Shown piece after piece: positions 14,540-27,806 of a DNA stretch of 64,000 bases; position 1 is the stretch's first letter, and the number at the start of each line of letters is the position of its first letter. Location of the stretch: NCBI RefSeq assembly GCF_047675955.1, contig NC_132928.1:45626889-45690888 (forward strand), written 5' to 3'. Below the pieces are notes generated by a model. The model saw nothing but the letters and a program-made list of their open reading frames with translations, was not told where the DNA came from and searched no databases. Origin of the DNA: Chlorocebus sabaeus (taxonomy: Eukaryota; Chordata; Mammalia; Primates; Cercopithecidae). The translations under genes were made by a program, and so were the position numbers.

Positions 14540-15410
14540 TGATTCTTGAAATAGAGATCCTGGTACTCTTTTATCAGAAGGTTTTTCTATCAAGGTAGCC
14601 ATATTTCTGGGGATATTACAATTTGAATATTTATTAAGCACTTTTATTAACTAGAAGTTTGACTGCTGTCTCCAAAGTTGATCAGACAACCACAGCCAAG
14701 AAAGGGAAGACAGCTCCATCTGTCCATTAAAGATGCTGGCAGCCCTGAGAGAGAGGTCCAGGCAGGGGGCAAACTGTCTCATCTCAGCTATATGTGTCCT
14801 GTGGCACTTTAAACAGGAACTAAGGTACTGTGCTAGGCAGCTGTCTTCAAGCAATGGGACTCCTTAACCCAAGGCAACTAGAATTAAACCACTTATATTT
14901 CCAGAAAAGAAGAGATGTATTCTTTAGCACGACCTATCTCCTTCCTCATGCTCACACACTAGTTTTGTTTTTATTTTTTATTTATTTATTTTTTTCATGG
15001 ATCCTCAAGTTCCCTGATGAGAAGCTGTTCTTAATGCTTTGCAAAGGACCATGTAAAAAAACTCTGAGCCGTGAATGAATGCATACAAATATCCTTATAA
15101 AACAGAAGCCCCTGTGAAATATGACTAATCCCACCCATTAGGGATTAATAAACCTTCCCACAAGGCTCAGCTTGCTTTGGGGCTAAAAATAAAATTAGAA
15201 ACTTCAATTCATATCATCTGATTCTGATCAAGTGCAGTCTTTTGGCTATTCTCTCTGCATTCAAAGAATGTGTTATTATTCCCCTGATAGCACACAAACT
15301 CTATGAGTTGCAGACTCCCAGTGGAGATATAAGCATTTGCCTCTGGTGAAAATGAATTTCCATGGAAAATGTGACACAAGCACTATCTTTTGGGTCTCAC
15401 ATAAATCAAG

Positions 15411-15684
15411 TTTTTGTTTTTGTTTTTGAGACAGGGTCTCACTCTGTCACCCAGGCTGGAGTGCAGTGGTGCGATCTCTACTCACTGCAACCTCTGCCTC
15501 CTGGGTTCCAGTGATTCTTCTGCCTCAGTCTCGTAGGTGGGACTACAGGCATTCACCACCACACCCAGCTAATTTTTGTAATTTTTTGTGGAGACATGGT
15601 GGTCTCAAACTCCTGACCTCAGGTAATCTGCCACCTTGGCCTCCCATAGTGCTGGGATTTCAGGCATAAGCCACCACACCCGGC
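15411..15684 (-). mobile_element. Alu element
   Basis: (TTTTTG)n then TTGAGACAGGGTCTCACTC to '...ccaccacacccggc', with 'caagttt' on both sides. It has small internal deletions in the left monomer. Confidence 0.93.
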
Positions 15685-15830
15685 CAAGTTTTATACCAGA
15701 AGGACTTTTCTCACTAAACCTGTTCTTTCAGTAAGTGGTCCTCAAAGGGCTTGTGTGGGTCTTGATGGTCCTTAGGGCCTTCCTGGGGCCCAAGGCTCTA
15801 TTCTGTTTTATTCATGATTTTTAAAGTGAG

Positions 15831-16222
15831 TGTATTAGTCCATTCTCACACTGCTCTAGAACTACCTGAACCTGTGTGATTTATGAAGAAAAGAGGTTTA
15901 ATTGACTCATTCTGCAGGATTAATAGGAAGCATGACTGGGAGTCCTCAGGAAACTTACAATCATGGCAGAAGGCTAACAGGAAGCAAGCAGATCTTAACA
16001 TGGAGGAGCAGGAGAGACAGAGAGAGAGAGCAAAGGGGAAAGTGCCACACACACACTTTTAAACCCCATCAGATCTTGTGGGAACTCACTCACTGTCACG
16101 AGAACAGCAAGGGGGAAATCTGCCCCCATGATCCAATCGCCTCCCATCAGGTCCCTCCTCCAACACTGGGAATTACAACTCAAGATGAGATTTGGGTGGG
16201 GACACAGAGGCAAACCATATGA
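15831..16222 (-). mobile_element. Solitary MaLR LTR (THE1/MST type)
   Basis: On the minus strand it reads from 'atatggtttgcctctgtgtc' through the polymorphic middle to '...gtgagaatggactaatac', the THE1/MST signature. Near-identical GTGAG/GTGGG flanks suggest a 5-base target duplication. It contains a GA/CA simple-repeat stretch near 16015-16050. Confidence 0.9.
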
Positions 16223-16224
16223 GT

Positions 16225-16395
16225 GGGTGATGTGGAGTAGTGGGAAGAGCACAGAGTTTGACCTGGGTTTAAATTAGGAGTCTGCTGCTTCCTCACTGTG
16301 ATATTAGATATATTAACTCATTTCTCTGGGCACTTACCTTGTAGGGTTGATATGAGACAATATATTAAGTAAAGTACCTAACATAACACAAAAAG
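16225..16395 (+). repeat. MIR SINE
   Basis: 'agtgggaagagcacagagtt' through 'gttgatatgagacaatatat' matches the MIR layout; the MaLR LTR inserted at its edge. Confidence 0.6.
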
Positions 16396-17079
16396 ATCAG
16401 ATTATCAAAGTGGACTCACATAATAGAGATCTTACTCAGTATCACACTTTGCTAATAATTTCAATAAAACAAACAATTACAAATGAAGCAGGGAGTGGCT
16501 TAGGACCCATGCAATGTCCCAAGTCCTTCCATGTCACATCAAGATATTCTCTTGCCCAGATTAACACAGAAGATCTTCAAGTCATGTATGTGGCACATCA
16601 CCTACACAGAAAAGAACCATCAATAAATATCTTCATATTATACTCAGATAGTTACATAATTTACCTGACCTTTTCTCAGAACCCATACCCAATACAGGCG
16701 TAGATTCAGATTTGTTACAAATGAGCAATCCAGGCAGATCAGGTACCTCCTTTTAAAAGAATTCTATAGATAAGGACCCTTATCTATAGATATTGCACTA
16801 GCAAATATCGTTAATGTGTTTATCTAGAGGCCTGTCATTAGCATGTTCACGTGAAGATTTGATTAAGTTAACTTCCTTCCTTCTTTCCCATGGATTTCCC
16901 TTTGGTAGCAAGAAAGAATGAATTATAGACCTGTTGTTTAACATTTTATACCCAGCACCTAACCCAGACTAGGACTTGATATACAGTAGTTTCTATCACA
17001 TTATTAAGGATAATAATGGTAATAGAACTACGCTTACACTTTCATTTCCACTGACTCACCAGGTCTTGCATGATTTCAG

Positions 17080-17335
17080 CCTGTCTCCTGCCACTACCCA
17101 TTGAGGCTTCACTTCCCCCATTGTGTGGGATTCTTATTTCTGTCTTTCCTCCCTTGTTCTATTCCAATCTTCTACCCATCTTCCAAGGACAGTCCAAGTG
17201 CTACTTCTGAGCCTACGTATACCCTTTTTGATATCACCCCTTTCAACTCTCTATAATCCATGATCTAACAGTGAACCTAGAATGTCCTATGCTGTACTCT
17301 TTCTTACTTTTGCATGCATAATATTCTATTTTTCT
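17080..17335 (+). repeat. L2-class LINE fragment
   Basis: Pyrimidine-rich text with the L2 block 'tcttccaaggacagtccaag', followed by an odd block beginning 'gagcctacg' that recurs at 18765. Confidence 0.5.
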
Positions 17336-17399
17336 CCAAATAGATTATCAGCACCATTAGAGCTGAGAGTGCTAACTTAATTTGAGTCACCTACACAAG

Positions 17400-17645
17400 G
17401 AGGTGTCCCTTGAGCCACCTCCTCAACAAATGTGGCCCCCTTGGTATTGGCTCTATTAGCATTCACTTCCCATATTGTGATGACATCATAATTTCTTGTA
17501 ATGCTTGATTTAATTATCGTCTTTCCTTATGGGCAGCAAACTCCAGGAGGAAGGGTCTTTTCTCTCTTGCCCACTCATATCCCTAGTGCCTAACTCAGCA
17601 CCTGGCAAAAAGTAGATAATTAGTAAACATTTGTTGAAGAAATAT
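17400..17645 (+). repeat. L2/MIR 3' end
   Basis: 'caaactccaggaggaagggt' and 'ctaactcagcacctggca' followed by 'aacatttgttgaagaa' are typical of L2/MIR3 3' ends. Confidence 0.6.
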
Positions 17646-18824
17646 GTTTTCTAGGGTAAAACAAGGTAGAGTAAAGAAGCTCATTAATTTATATAATGAA
17701 CATATGGAGTATCTACTCTGGGTGCTCAGGATGCAAAGATGAATAAGACATGATTTCAGTCATCTGGTCTCTGGACTGAAAAAGTTTGAGTCAATTTCTT
17801 TACCACCACAGTTTAAGTCTTCAGATATGTACAAAAGAGATTTGCAGATAAAATCAACCAAATCCCATTAATTAAGCCCAATGAGTTACTGGAAAGAGAG
17901 GACAAAAATCAGAAGAATGCAGTTCTGGAAGGGCACAGGTGCTCTCTGGAAGAATTCTTGCCCCCCATTCCCTTTCCTCTGGCCTGGTTGGCCACCATAT
18001 GCACTTTACTACTGGTGCCCAATTCATGTGAAAAACAGTCCTTAAACTGAGCTTTAATTCAGTAGCTACTACATCTTTCTCCTGCCCCTCACCTCCATTT
18101 TTCTTGTGGGCAGTACTACATTTGTGTAGCTATATGCTAGGACCCATCTCTGGAAACCTACTTATAGAATCAGGCAATTAGGATAGCATTCCAACCCATT
18201 TGTAACAGGTTTGGCCACCAACATAACAAATTCAAAGCTACATGCTAATTAACTATATGTTCAAGCCAGATAATAATATATACTTAATTTTATCCATCTT
18301 AATATCACCCTTGTAACAAAACACATCTATTTTTATAGCCTTTCCTAAGTCAGTGCACTTGAGGGTTTGGTCCAAGGCAAGTCCATTCTCCAGTCTTCTG
18401 AGAAACAAGAAAGGCAATAAACTTGGTGGGGTATTTTTGTTAGATTTTATGGAAGCCACAGAGAACCTCTAATAGACCAATCTCTCAGCTCCTCCTGAGA
18501 GAAAGGGTTGGAATTTTGGATTAGAAGAAGATGGATTCATTGATGATATTTTCTCAAATATTGAAGGTGATTTCCTTTGTCCCTCCCTCCTTTTCTTTCT
18601 TTCCTTTCTTCTCTTCTTTTTTTCTTTCTATGCCAAATTATTATGTCATGCAGCTTATTAATACCAACATCACCAGCTGCCTTCAGCCATACAGCAAACA
18701 GATTGATTCTCTCAAAACAACCTGCTGGCTGCTTCTTTTTCCCAATTTTCTCCCTCCTAATGTTTGAGCCTACGTATACCCTTTTTTCTCCCTCCAAATT
18801 TTCTCCCTCCTAATGTTCCTGTCT

Positions 18825-19050
18825 TTTTCTTCCCTCCTGGAAGGTCACCTCCAGGTCCCTGGTGCACTCTTCAAAGCCTTTCTCCATACCTTGCCCTTCT
18901 CCATTGTCATATGTTAGTAACTATTTCTCTGCCCCTCCACTACACTGGAGCCCTTGGAAGCAGGATCAGTGTCTCATTTGCCTTAGCATCTCCAGTGCCT
19001 TTAAGAGGGCCTGGCACATGGTGAGTGTTCAGTAAATGTTTGAATCTAAT
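18825..19050 (+). repeat. L2 LINE 3' end
   Basis: Ends with the L2-typical order 'ggagcccttggaagcaggat', 'agggcctggcacatggtgag', 'cagtaaatgtttgaatc'. Confidence 0.6.
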
Positions 19051-19637
19051 GAATACATTAAAACAACGTTAACTCAGTGAACAGTCTGAGAGGCACAAAA
19101 GAAGACGGTTTAATGTTACAGATTTGAGCACTTCATCCATCTGTGATGAAGTAATAAAAAGCAAGAGATTCTATAGGCTACAACACCCCATCCTGTGAAG
19201 TCAGGGCAGTGGAGAGGCAGTAACACCAAAGGACAATACAGATTTCAACTGTGCCTTATGTAGTCTTTGGGGACAGTTGGACAATGCTGATTTAAAGAGA
19301 AACTTGGGGGAAAAACACACACAAAAAAAAACTCCTTCAACTGGTTTCAATCAAGCCAATGTAACCCCCTTCCCATGTTTCAGAAGTCAGCATAGTTTTC
19401 CCCCTCTTTATAAACCATTTGGAGCTCTGACCAATGGACTTAGATGGTTCTGTTTTTTTCAAATACATTTTAGGGCCATTTCTATTGCATTCATCTGAAT
19501 TGAAAATATAGGCACAAAGAACTGCAATTGCTGAGGGGCCTTTTCTGCCCTCCTCCCTGATCTGTCTGCAACAGTCTGCAGCCCACAGGTCCATGTGGAG
19601 GGCTTGACTGGGGTGTCCTGAAGAATGTGAATGTTAT

Positions 19638-19992
19638 TGATATGGTTTGGCTGTGCCCCACCCAAATCTCATCTTGAATTCCCACGTGTTGTAGAAGGGA
19701 ACTGGTGGGAGGTAACTGAATCATGGGGGTCGATCTTTTCCATGCTGTTTTGGTCATAGTAGGTCTCACGAGAGCTGATGGTTATTATAAGGGGGAGTTT
19801 TCCTGCACAAACTCTCTCTCTTTTTGCCTGCTGCCATCCATGTAAGATGTGACTTGCTCCCCCTTGCCTTCCACCATGATTGTGAGGCTTCCCTAGCCAC
19901 ATGGAACTGTAAGTCCAATTAAACCTTTCTTTTTTGTAAATTGTCCAGTCTTGGGTATGTCTTTATCAGCAGCATGAAAATAGACTAACACA
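19638..19992 (+). mobile_element. Solitary MaLR LTR (THE1/MST type)
   Basis: Starts TGATATGGTTTGGCTGTGCC, ends ...AGACTAACACA, and is flanked by GTTAT (19633-19637) and GTTAC (19993-19997), a diverged 5-base target duplication. Same family as 15831-16222 but opposite in orientation, 3.8 kb away. Confidence 0.93.
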
Positions 19993-20579
19993 GTTACGAA
20001 ACCAGAACCTCAGAGTTTTGGAGAGAAAGCAGTCTTAAGAGGTCCCTCTCCTGATGTGCCTGTGAGTGAGAGCTAGCTGGACTTCTAAAAGTGATGGAAC
20101 AATCATTAGTCAAGGCTAACTTAGACTTGAAGTAAAATCTGTCTTGTACCGTAAGCTCAACCCTGTGATTCCTAAAACCAACCACCTGGCCTGTTTCCAG
20201 ACCACACAGCCTAAACCAGAGAGAAGGTGGAATAAATTTGATTATCTGATTTTATTAGTGCCCCTTGGTGCACAGTCCTAGCCTCAGGCTCCCAGCTATC
20301 TAAGACACTCCCTTAGTTCATCCTCAGGATGTAAACATTTGCCTGATGGATAAGTAGTTGACATAAGCACATTAAGTTCCTCAGAGGAAAGATGCAGTCA
20401 TATTACTTGACACAAATCATCATGACGTACGTACAGAAATAGGATCAGAAAATTTCAGTGAATGTGGTTTCTTTCTTTTGAGTGCCCTTAATTTCTCATC
20501 AGAAGCTCAAAGTGGATTTGCAGACTGTTACTGGAGTTTCCAGAATTCTTCCTCTCTCTCCTAGAAGGGGGGGTGTTTT

Positions 20580-20697
20580 GTTAGAATGAATAACAATGGC
20601 AATTATTGGTAGTGCCATTATCATAATTATTGATATGGTATTATTACAATTAATGAATCTCTACTTTGTGCCTGGTGCTGTATCAAAGCACTTTATG
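20580..20697 (-). repeat. MIR SINE, left half
   Basis: 'tctactttgtgcctggtgct' ends at the MLT1 insertion; the MIR resumes at 21176. Confidence 0.5.
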
Positions 20698-21175
20698 TTA
20701 GTTTGCTAGGACTGTCGTAACAAAATACCACAGACTGGGTGACTTAAACAACAGAAATTTATTTTCTCACAGTTCTGGACACTAGAAATCCTGATCAAAG
20801 TGAAGGAACATTCCATCTCTGATGAGGCCTCTCTTCCTGGATTGAAGACAGCCGCCTTCTTGCTGTGTCCTCATGTGGTCTTTCTTCTGTACACAACAGG
20901 GAAAGAGAGAGAGAAGAGAGAGAGAGAGAGAGACACACACACACACAGAGAAGGGGGAGAGAGAGAGAAGGGGGAGACAGATAGAGATCTCTGGTGTCCT
21001 GTCTCTTCCCCATTTTATAAGAATATTAGTCCTGTTGGATTAAGGCCCCACTCTTATGACCTCTGTTAATTTGATTACCTCCATACAGGCCCTAATTCCA
21101 AAAACAATCACACTGGAGATTAGAGCTTCAGTGTGTGAACTGGGGTGTTTGGAGGGGGATACAATCGGTCCACAA
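20698..21175 (-). mobile_element. MLT1-type MaLR LTR
   Basis: 'gtttgctaggactgtcgtaa' and 'accacagactgggtgactta' are the reversed MLT1 3' end; 'ttaaggccccactcttatga' and 'aattccaaaaacaatcac' are the 5' part. It contains a (GA)n(CA)n stretch, 20905-20975, that creates Arg/Glu-rich frames. Confidence 0.85.
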
Positions 21176-21310
21176 GAACCTTACTGAGTCCTCACCACAA
21201 GTATGGGAAGCCAGGGGCATTCTCTATATTTTATCAATGAATAAACAGAGAGCTCAATTATTTGCCCAAAGTCTCACCACCAACAAGTAAGTGGCTGTTA
21301 GCGGTGTTGC
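21176..21310 (-). repeat. MIR SINE, right half
   Basis: 'atgaataaacagagagctca' and 'caacaagtaagtggctg' continue the MIR split by the MLT1. Confidence 0.5.
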
Positions 21311-22384
21311 TCTTTCTTCTTATTGAAGAGAAGTGGAGTTACGCAGCACTCATATGTATAAATATGGGGGTTGCTCATAGCAGTGTCAGAAGGAAACTGT
21401 CAGGTGGAGACTAGAGCAGAGCACTGAATCCATGGCCACTCTGTTCAGTCAAACAAGTCATGGGTTACTCTGCTGAGTTCTGGGGAGAGAGAGACAAAAA
21501 GACAGTCACTGTCTTCTAAGAGCTCAGAGTCTCAGCAACAGTGAAGGAAGTCTTCCTTTCCAGGTCCTGATCTGGATACACGTGTAAAACAGGCAAATGA
21601 CCCCTTCATCCCTTTCCTTTGCTGAGGGGTGCTTTTGGGTCCCTGTTTGGTGCTACTCTCCTTAGAGGCCATGTCCATCAGAGGCCACCTCCAGCCTGAG
21701 AGCTAGCACCCTAGCTCACCCAGACTCTTCAGTGATGGTGACCCACCTCTTATCCTTCCCTCATCCCCTACCCTACTGTCCAGAACTTTCTTGATCTGTC
21801 TTCCCTTGAAACATCTTTGTTCCAAGTCCCATCCCTTGAGGCAAATCTCTCAGAGAAGAAAGGAAAGATCACAGTTCATTCGTTACTTCTGGGTAATGTA
21901 CTGCTATTTTATTGGTAGTCTCTGGAGACTGATGGCTTTAGCACAAATTTCAGGCACCACAGCAGGCAGTGTGGTGGGAATCATTTGATGGTAGATGGGT
22001 TTGTCAGTGAACATCAAAACAGTAGTGAGAGAGACAGCGTTCATCCTGAGCTTTTCACAAAATAGGCTGTTCCTGCTATGGCACAGAATTATGCTAAAGG
22101 GTGTATCACAGACCCTGTCAATGCTCTGCTGACATCCCTTAGGAGAAATCAGCAGAGGACGGTGTGCAGGCCAGCTCCCTCCTCACACCATGCGGTTGGT
22201 AGCCCCTGTGGGAGCCTTCCAGGACTCACCCTTCCATCCTCTGCACAACTGCTGAAGGAGGGTGAGGATCCCATAACAGAACTGGTCTGCCTGTGAAATG
22301 CTTGATGAGTACAGTCCCAGCTGATTGTGTTTTCTTAACTGTAGACTCTAATCTCTCCAGGTGGAATCTTAATTGAGGTTGGCT
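21311..22384. other. Intergenic, nothing recognised
   Basis: No gene seen. The same applies to 19993-20579, 22561-23179, 23391-24289, 24391-25189, 25501-26204 and 26721-27218. Confidence 0.55.
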
Positions 22385-22560
22385 CTGCCAGGGCATGTAC
22401 AGGGTCCTGGGAATTCAGCAGAATTAATTCAACAGAATGCATGGAATCTGATGTCAGGAATGCCTTGCTTGTATTCTGACCGTACCACATATGAGCTATG
22501 TGGCGATTTAACTTTTCTGGGTCTTATTTTCCCCATATGTAAAATGGGAGAATAACCGCT
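22385..22560 (+). repeat. MIR SINE
   Basis: 'attctgaccgtaccacatat' and 'ccccatatgtaaaatgggag' match the MIR core and 3' segment. Confidence 0.6.
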
Positions 22561-23179
22561 ACATCAAAAAACTATTCCAAGATGATAATAATAGCTAATA
22601 AGATTCGGAGGTGGGGCATGAAGTGAATATAGCTCAGCAATCCTATGAGGGTATATCATAGATCCCCAAATCTCTGGAAACCAGATGAGTTTTGCAACTC
22701 AGAATGCAAAATTAATAAAGGCAACAGGGTACATGTAACAGATATTACAGAACCCCCACCAGGGTCTGAGGTGGTCCCTTAGAATCAAACCCAATATTTC
22801 TGCACCCAAAATAGAAAGATTTATATTAAGCAAGTAAAGCCTATAAATAGTTTCAATTTGAAGTCACAGATCAAGGATTGTGGCCCAGTGAACTTAAGCA
22901 ACTGGTTCAATATCACACACCAAGTTTTGAACCCTGAGACTACAGACTCTGCTCTAATTACTACAGTGCACTCCTGCAGTAATGAAACCCTCTCACCTGA
23001 ATGAATGAAGACGTTAAGGGATTTGGATCTGATTCACAAGAAGGTGAGAGCTGCTTTTTGTTAATACCATTAATAAATTTATACAGATTATTCCTCCTAG
23101 AAATAAAATTAAAGATATGGTTGCATTTGATATATTAACGCCACAAAGTACCTACCTAGAAAAAAAATACCTACTATTT

Positions 23180-23390
23180 CTTGAAAATGTGCTAAGTTAC
23201 TTATATTCATCACATTTAATCCTCACAAGAACCCTAAGAGACAGATTTTATTAGTATTGCCCCCTTTTAGAAGTGAGAATAAGGAACGTACCCAAGGTCA
23301 CCCCAAAATAAGTGGCAGGGCAGTAGATCCAATTGGGTTCTGTCAAATCCTGTGCCGTTTCCACTCCACCGCCCTGCCTCCAAGGGGCAG
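23180..23390 (-). repeat. MIR SINE
   Basis: 'tttaatcctcacaagaaccc', 'cccaaggtcaccccaaaata' and 'agtggcagggcagtag' are the reversed MIR pattern. Confidence 0.65.
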
Positions 23391-24289
23391 TACATGTCGC
23401 TGACCATGATTATGTGGGTTGCCTAAGGTCATAGGCAGAGCCAGTGTCCAGAGCACTCAGTACCTGGGCCTCATGACCTTAAAAGGCCTGGCAGTGATTG
23501 ACTTCCACTTAGAAAAGCTTTGCAACTCAATATCATCTCTTTTTGATGCCTATTCTTGCCCCCCTAAGAAAAGAACAGTACCTAGTGTTCACAAGAAGAT
23601 GCAACAGAATTGATCGGAAAGAAAATTTTATCTTATTCCAGTCCTGTTCATAGTGTCGTACCAGTCTATATTTAGATAAATGCTTCACATAGCCAAAGAG
23701 GCAATAAAAGCAAGTTAAAAGGTACTAGGTTCATGCCAGGAAACAATAAGGAGCTGCAAGTTCCCATTCTTTGCCCAAAGAATGACTATTTAAAACACAA
23801 GAGACAATAAAAAACAAGCAGTCTCAGCAAACACAATGGTGCTTTCAGGTCTGGGGCATCTCATCATCTCAGGGCAGTTGAAGAAAAATAAGGATGTCAG
23901 AGCCCTCTTCTGTCTTTACAGAAATGAGGCCCTCAGTAGGGAACCCACACAGGTCTCAGTCTGAACTACTTGTGAAGGCAGGGAAGAACACTGATAGGAA
24001 AGTCATGGGCTGGCCTGAGGGAGCTTCTCAATGCCCAGAGGATCACTACTACCCCAGAGACCAAATCTGAACTCTAGTGTTTCAGTAAGATGAAAATGAG
24101 TTTGAGAAACAACTGAGGTTTATTAATTCATTCATGGGTTTCAGGGCTTGATGAGAAACCTAGGTCCAAGCTCCCCAGTCCTCTTGAGAGCCCCTATTCT
24201 GGGCTACCCTAGAATGCTGTGATTCTTGCATTATTTATAGCAATGTATGTTTCAACCATTAACTGTCTTCCACTGCAGTTATTTGTACA

Positions 24290-24390
24290 CATTTTTGTCT
24301 TTTCTACTAAGTTATAAACTCCTTGAGGGCAGAGAAGAGTCCCTAGTTATTTCCTAGTCTCTGTAGATGCTAGCATGGTATCTATTAACT
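24290..24390 (+). repeat. L2 3'-end fragment
   Basis: 'aactccttgagggcagagaa' is the common L2 terminal motif. Confidence 0.5.
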
Positions 24391-25189
24391 TGAGATTTTT
24401 AAATGGACCTATGTTGCTCTAAGACTTTTTCAGTGACATATTCTATGGGCTGAGGACAATAATGCTTTTCCAATCCTGTGAAACATCAGATTTCTGGACT
24501 CTGTCTAGACTATTTCATTTCTGCACTCATACAAACGAGTTCTTAGCAGAGCACATCTATCTGGTTATGCCTTGCTGAATACAATAAGTAATAGCCAGCC
24601 TCTCTCCTGGAGATAAAGACTTGTCGGGCACTGGGCATACCTTTTAAATAATCACCAGCAACAGATTTACCAAATGCTCTGCCATCTCTTCCACAGATCT
24701 CCATCTTCCCAGCCTTTGATATCAGTGTCTGTGCCACCTACCGTCCAACTGCTGGGTCGATGCAACATATCTTAGGTTTTTCTTACATTCACCTCCACTT
24801 CAAAGTGCCAATTTCTAAATTCACCAGGACAATTAACACTAATGGCTACAATAAATAAAACCCAGAATTTCAGGAACCTAACCCCAAATACGATTGTTTC
24901 TTTCTTATAAAACAGCCCAATGCAGGTGTTCCTGAGTGAGAGGTAGCTGTCTCCCAGGTAGTGACTTAAGGACTCTAGGTTCCATAAATCTTATGGTTTC
25001 ACCATCTTCTAGGGGCTCTTTGTTTTCTGCTTCCAGTCCACAGAAATGGAAAAAGACATTAGGGAAGGCCTGTCCTTTTCTAAAATCTTTACCCCAGGAG
25101 TAACACACAGCTCTTACATTCCATTGTCTCCATGTCCTATGTCCACACCTACATGCAAGGAGAAGCGGGGGGCTGTCTCTGCCACTATA

Positions 25190-25500
25190 GCTAATAATAG
25201 TAATAGCTAAAATACATTATGCATCTTCATTGTGCAAATTGTATACATTAACTATATTATATAATATATACACCAATCCTGAAAAGTAAGAATTATCATC
25301 ACTATTTTAGAAATAAAAAAATACTAAATATATATATCAATTTCTGAGGCTTGGTGACTATATATACTGTACTATACTATACAATATGTATAAAAACATA
25401 CATTCTGGAGCTCAGAGAGGGTAAGTGACTTGCTCTAAGTCACCCACTCAGTAAGCAGCAGGTCAAGATGTGAACCCAGACTCCCATTACACTTAAGCCC
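25190..25500 (-). repeat. MIR SINE with AT-rich interruption
   Basis: The MIR ends are recognisable ('atcatcactattttagaaat' and 'gagagggtaagtgacttgct'). Between about 25318 and 25410 lies an AT-rich stretch with 'actatatatactgtactata'. Confidence 0.6.
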
Positions 25501-26204
25501 CTTTTCCTTCTTTTGGATCATGGAACAAGAGATACATGTGCTTTGAGGCTGGAGGGTAGGAAGGATTCAGGACAACGACTCAAGCTGTATTTTGAAAAGT
25601 AAGTATCTGACCAGCCAGAGTGGTACTGAGACTGAAGAATGACGTTTCTGTAAAGGCAATGAGGCCTTTGGCAGTGGTATGTCTATGGAAGACTTAGAAA
25701 TAATTATAGTGTTTAGATGGTATTAATCAAGGGTCTTAGGAATATCCAAATCATTTCATAAACCTCAGCCATCCCTCTCCAAAATGTCCCTGAGGGAGCT
25801 GTATACTACAGAAAATTGGTAAAGAAAAGAAAAGCAAGTGTCCCATTCTCAGCTGAAGTCGGTCCCCTACCCACAGTGCACAGCCCTTGTAAGCTGGGCT
25901 GGGACACCTGAGCAAGCCTGGAGGATCAGAGATGGAACACCTTTTCTCCTCATAAGCCCAAACTCAACTTCAACATTTCACCACACCTCGTCTGCCATAA
26001 ATGAAGACAGAAATCCAAACAGATGAAAATGCTTGATCAGGCAACATAAGAGCAAAATGTTGACTGGGCACATCCTAAGCAGGAGGAATATCCCCATTCA
26101 GGCCATATGGAGGAAGAAAGAAGAAAAAAGAGTTAGATCTTTAGACTGCTTCTGTAGCACACATGAAAGAGGGACAGGAGATAATACACCTTTGTATGTG
26201 ACCT

Positions 26205-26720
26205 TTTGTTTACATCGACTCTACTGAGGTATAATTTATGTGAAAGAATATGCACCCATTTTAAGCATAAGTTTGATGAGTTTCAAAACTATAACCAGAC
26301 ATGGAAACACCACCACAATCAACATATAGATCATTTCCATCATCTTTTGCCTAAATTCCTTCATGTCCTTTTGTATTACATACCCTCCATCCCAAGCCTC
26401 AAGCAACCATAGATCTATTTTGTCATTATAGATTAAGTTTGCCTTTTCTCGAGTTTCATATAAATTCAGATAGCATAAATGCTTTGGGTTCCAACTTCCC
26501 TCATTCAGCAGAATGTTTTGTGAGTCACCCATATTGTAGTGTATGTCAGTGGCTTGTTCTTTTTATTGCTGAGTAGTATCCCATTGTAAAGGTTACTACT
26601 GTTTGTTTATACATTTACCCATTGATGAATATTCAGGTTATTTCTAGTCTGACTATTATGAATAAAGTTGTTGTAAATCTCATGTACAGGTCTTTGTGTG
26701 GACATTATGCATGACCTTTT
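26205..26720 (-). repeat. L1M 3' fragment, reversed
   Basis: Read on the minus strand it contains 'gatactactcagcaataaaa' and the surrounding L1M ORF2-end and 3' UTR text. Highly diverged. Confidence 0.7.
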
Positions 26721-27218
26721 AGTGGGCAGCAAATGTTCTACTAGCAAACATGGTCCAATGTCCTAGAATATCACCAATCTATAGCAACTCTGCCCCATAG
26801 GATGGAGCGGAGGGTGGAGGACTGGGGAGCATGATGGGGAAGCATCACTTCTCTTCTACAAACCTAAGACATAGAGCTCGATAACATCCAAGGGAAATGC
26901 CCATGAAACCCATTGAATTGCATACATTTTCCTCCTATATTCTCTCTCACCTACTTCCTTCTTGCATCTGATTCTTTTTTTATGTTTAACTTTGAGCACT
27001 GGAAAGAATGACTGTTTTTTTCCACATGCTATCTAGCATCCTCATGAATGACTTTGATATTTCATTTACTATTAAATATGAGATCTACTTTAAGTAACCT
27101 GGCACTTATTAGAGGAGTCACCACCAAAACGTGGCCAATTGCACTGGGATCACTCCTCTCCCACCACCACTGTGGGAATCTGCCAGGGGAATATGCCATT
27201 TTCCACATGGTCTGCCGT

Positions 27219-27453
27219 TTTAGGTGCCTAAAAGAGGGAAAGGTCTTAATACCTCACATAGGTCTGCTTACCTTCCAGAAGTGGGATTAGCCAACAAATA
27301 GGGCCTTAGCCATTATATTTTTTCTTAGAGAATAAAAACAAACAAGTAAGCAAAAAAAAAAACACAACCCAGATGAGCACTGAAGGTTACAGTAGGAAAT
27401 GTAATAGAAAAAGACAATGAAACACGACCTGCATACTCATATACAGCATTTAG
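27219..27453 (+). repeat. Local direct duplication, copy 1
   Basis: Begins 'tttaggtgcctaaaagaggg' and matches 27807-28039 at about 85% by eye. Shared landmarks include 'agggccttagccattatatt' and 'cccagatgagcactgaaggt'. I do not recognise the unit as a known family. Confidence 0.85.
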
Positions 27454-27806
27454 ATTAATGTCAAAGACCGGTGCACTGTGGGTTGATAAGAACCCACCAA
27501 CATGTTTTATTTAATCTGCAGTGTTTAAATAAAATTGATATTTTGTGAAGTTAAAAGTGGGGAAACTTCACTAAAAAATTTCACACACAAACATAAGAAC
27601 ATCTGGCAAGTAGGCCCATGTTGCCACTTCACAAGAATCTGCTGGAGCTTCGCAATAGCTGCTCCCTTTGGCCAAGCTCATGTGCTATGTACGCTCACTT
27701 CTCTCGGGTGTATTATCTACCTGGCCATGACAGGCATTTTAGTTTGCAACCCTTGCATTAAAGCATCACCCTATTAAGGAAGAGGAAGTGGGCAGACACA
27801 CTTCAC

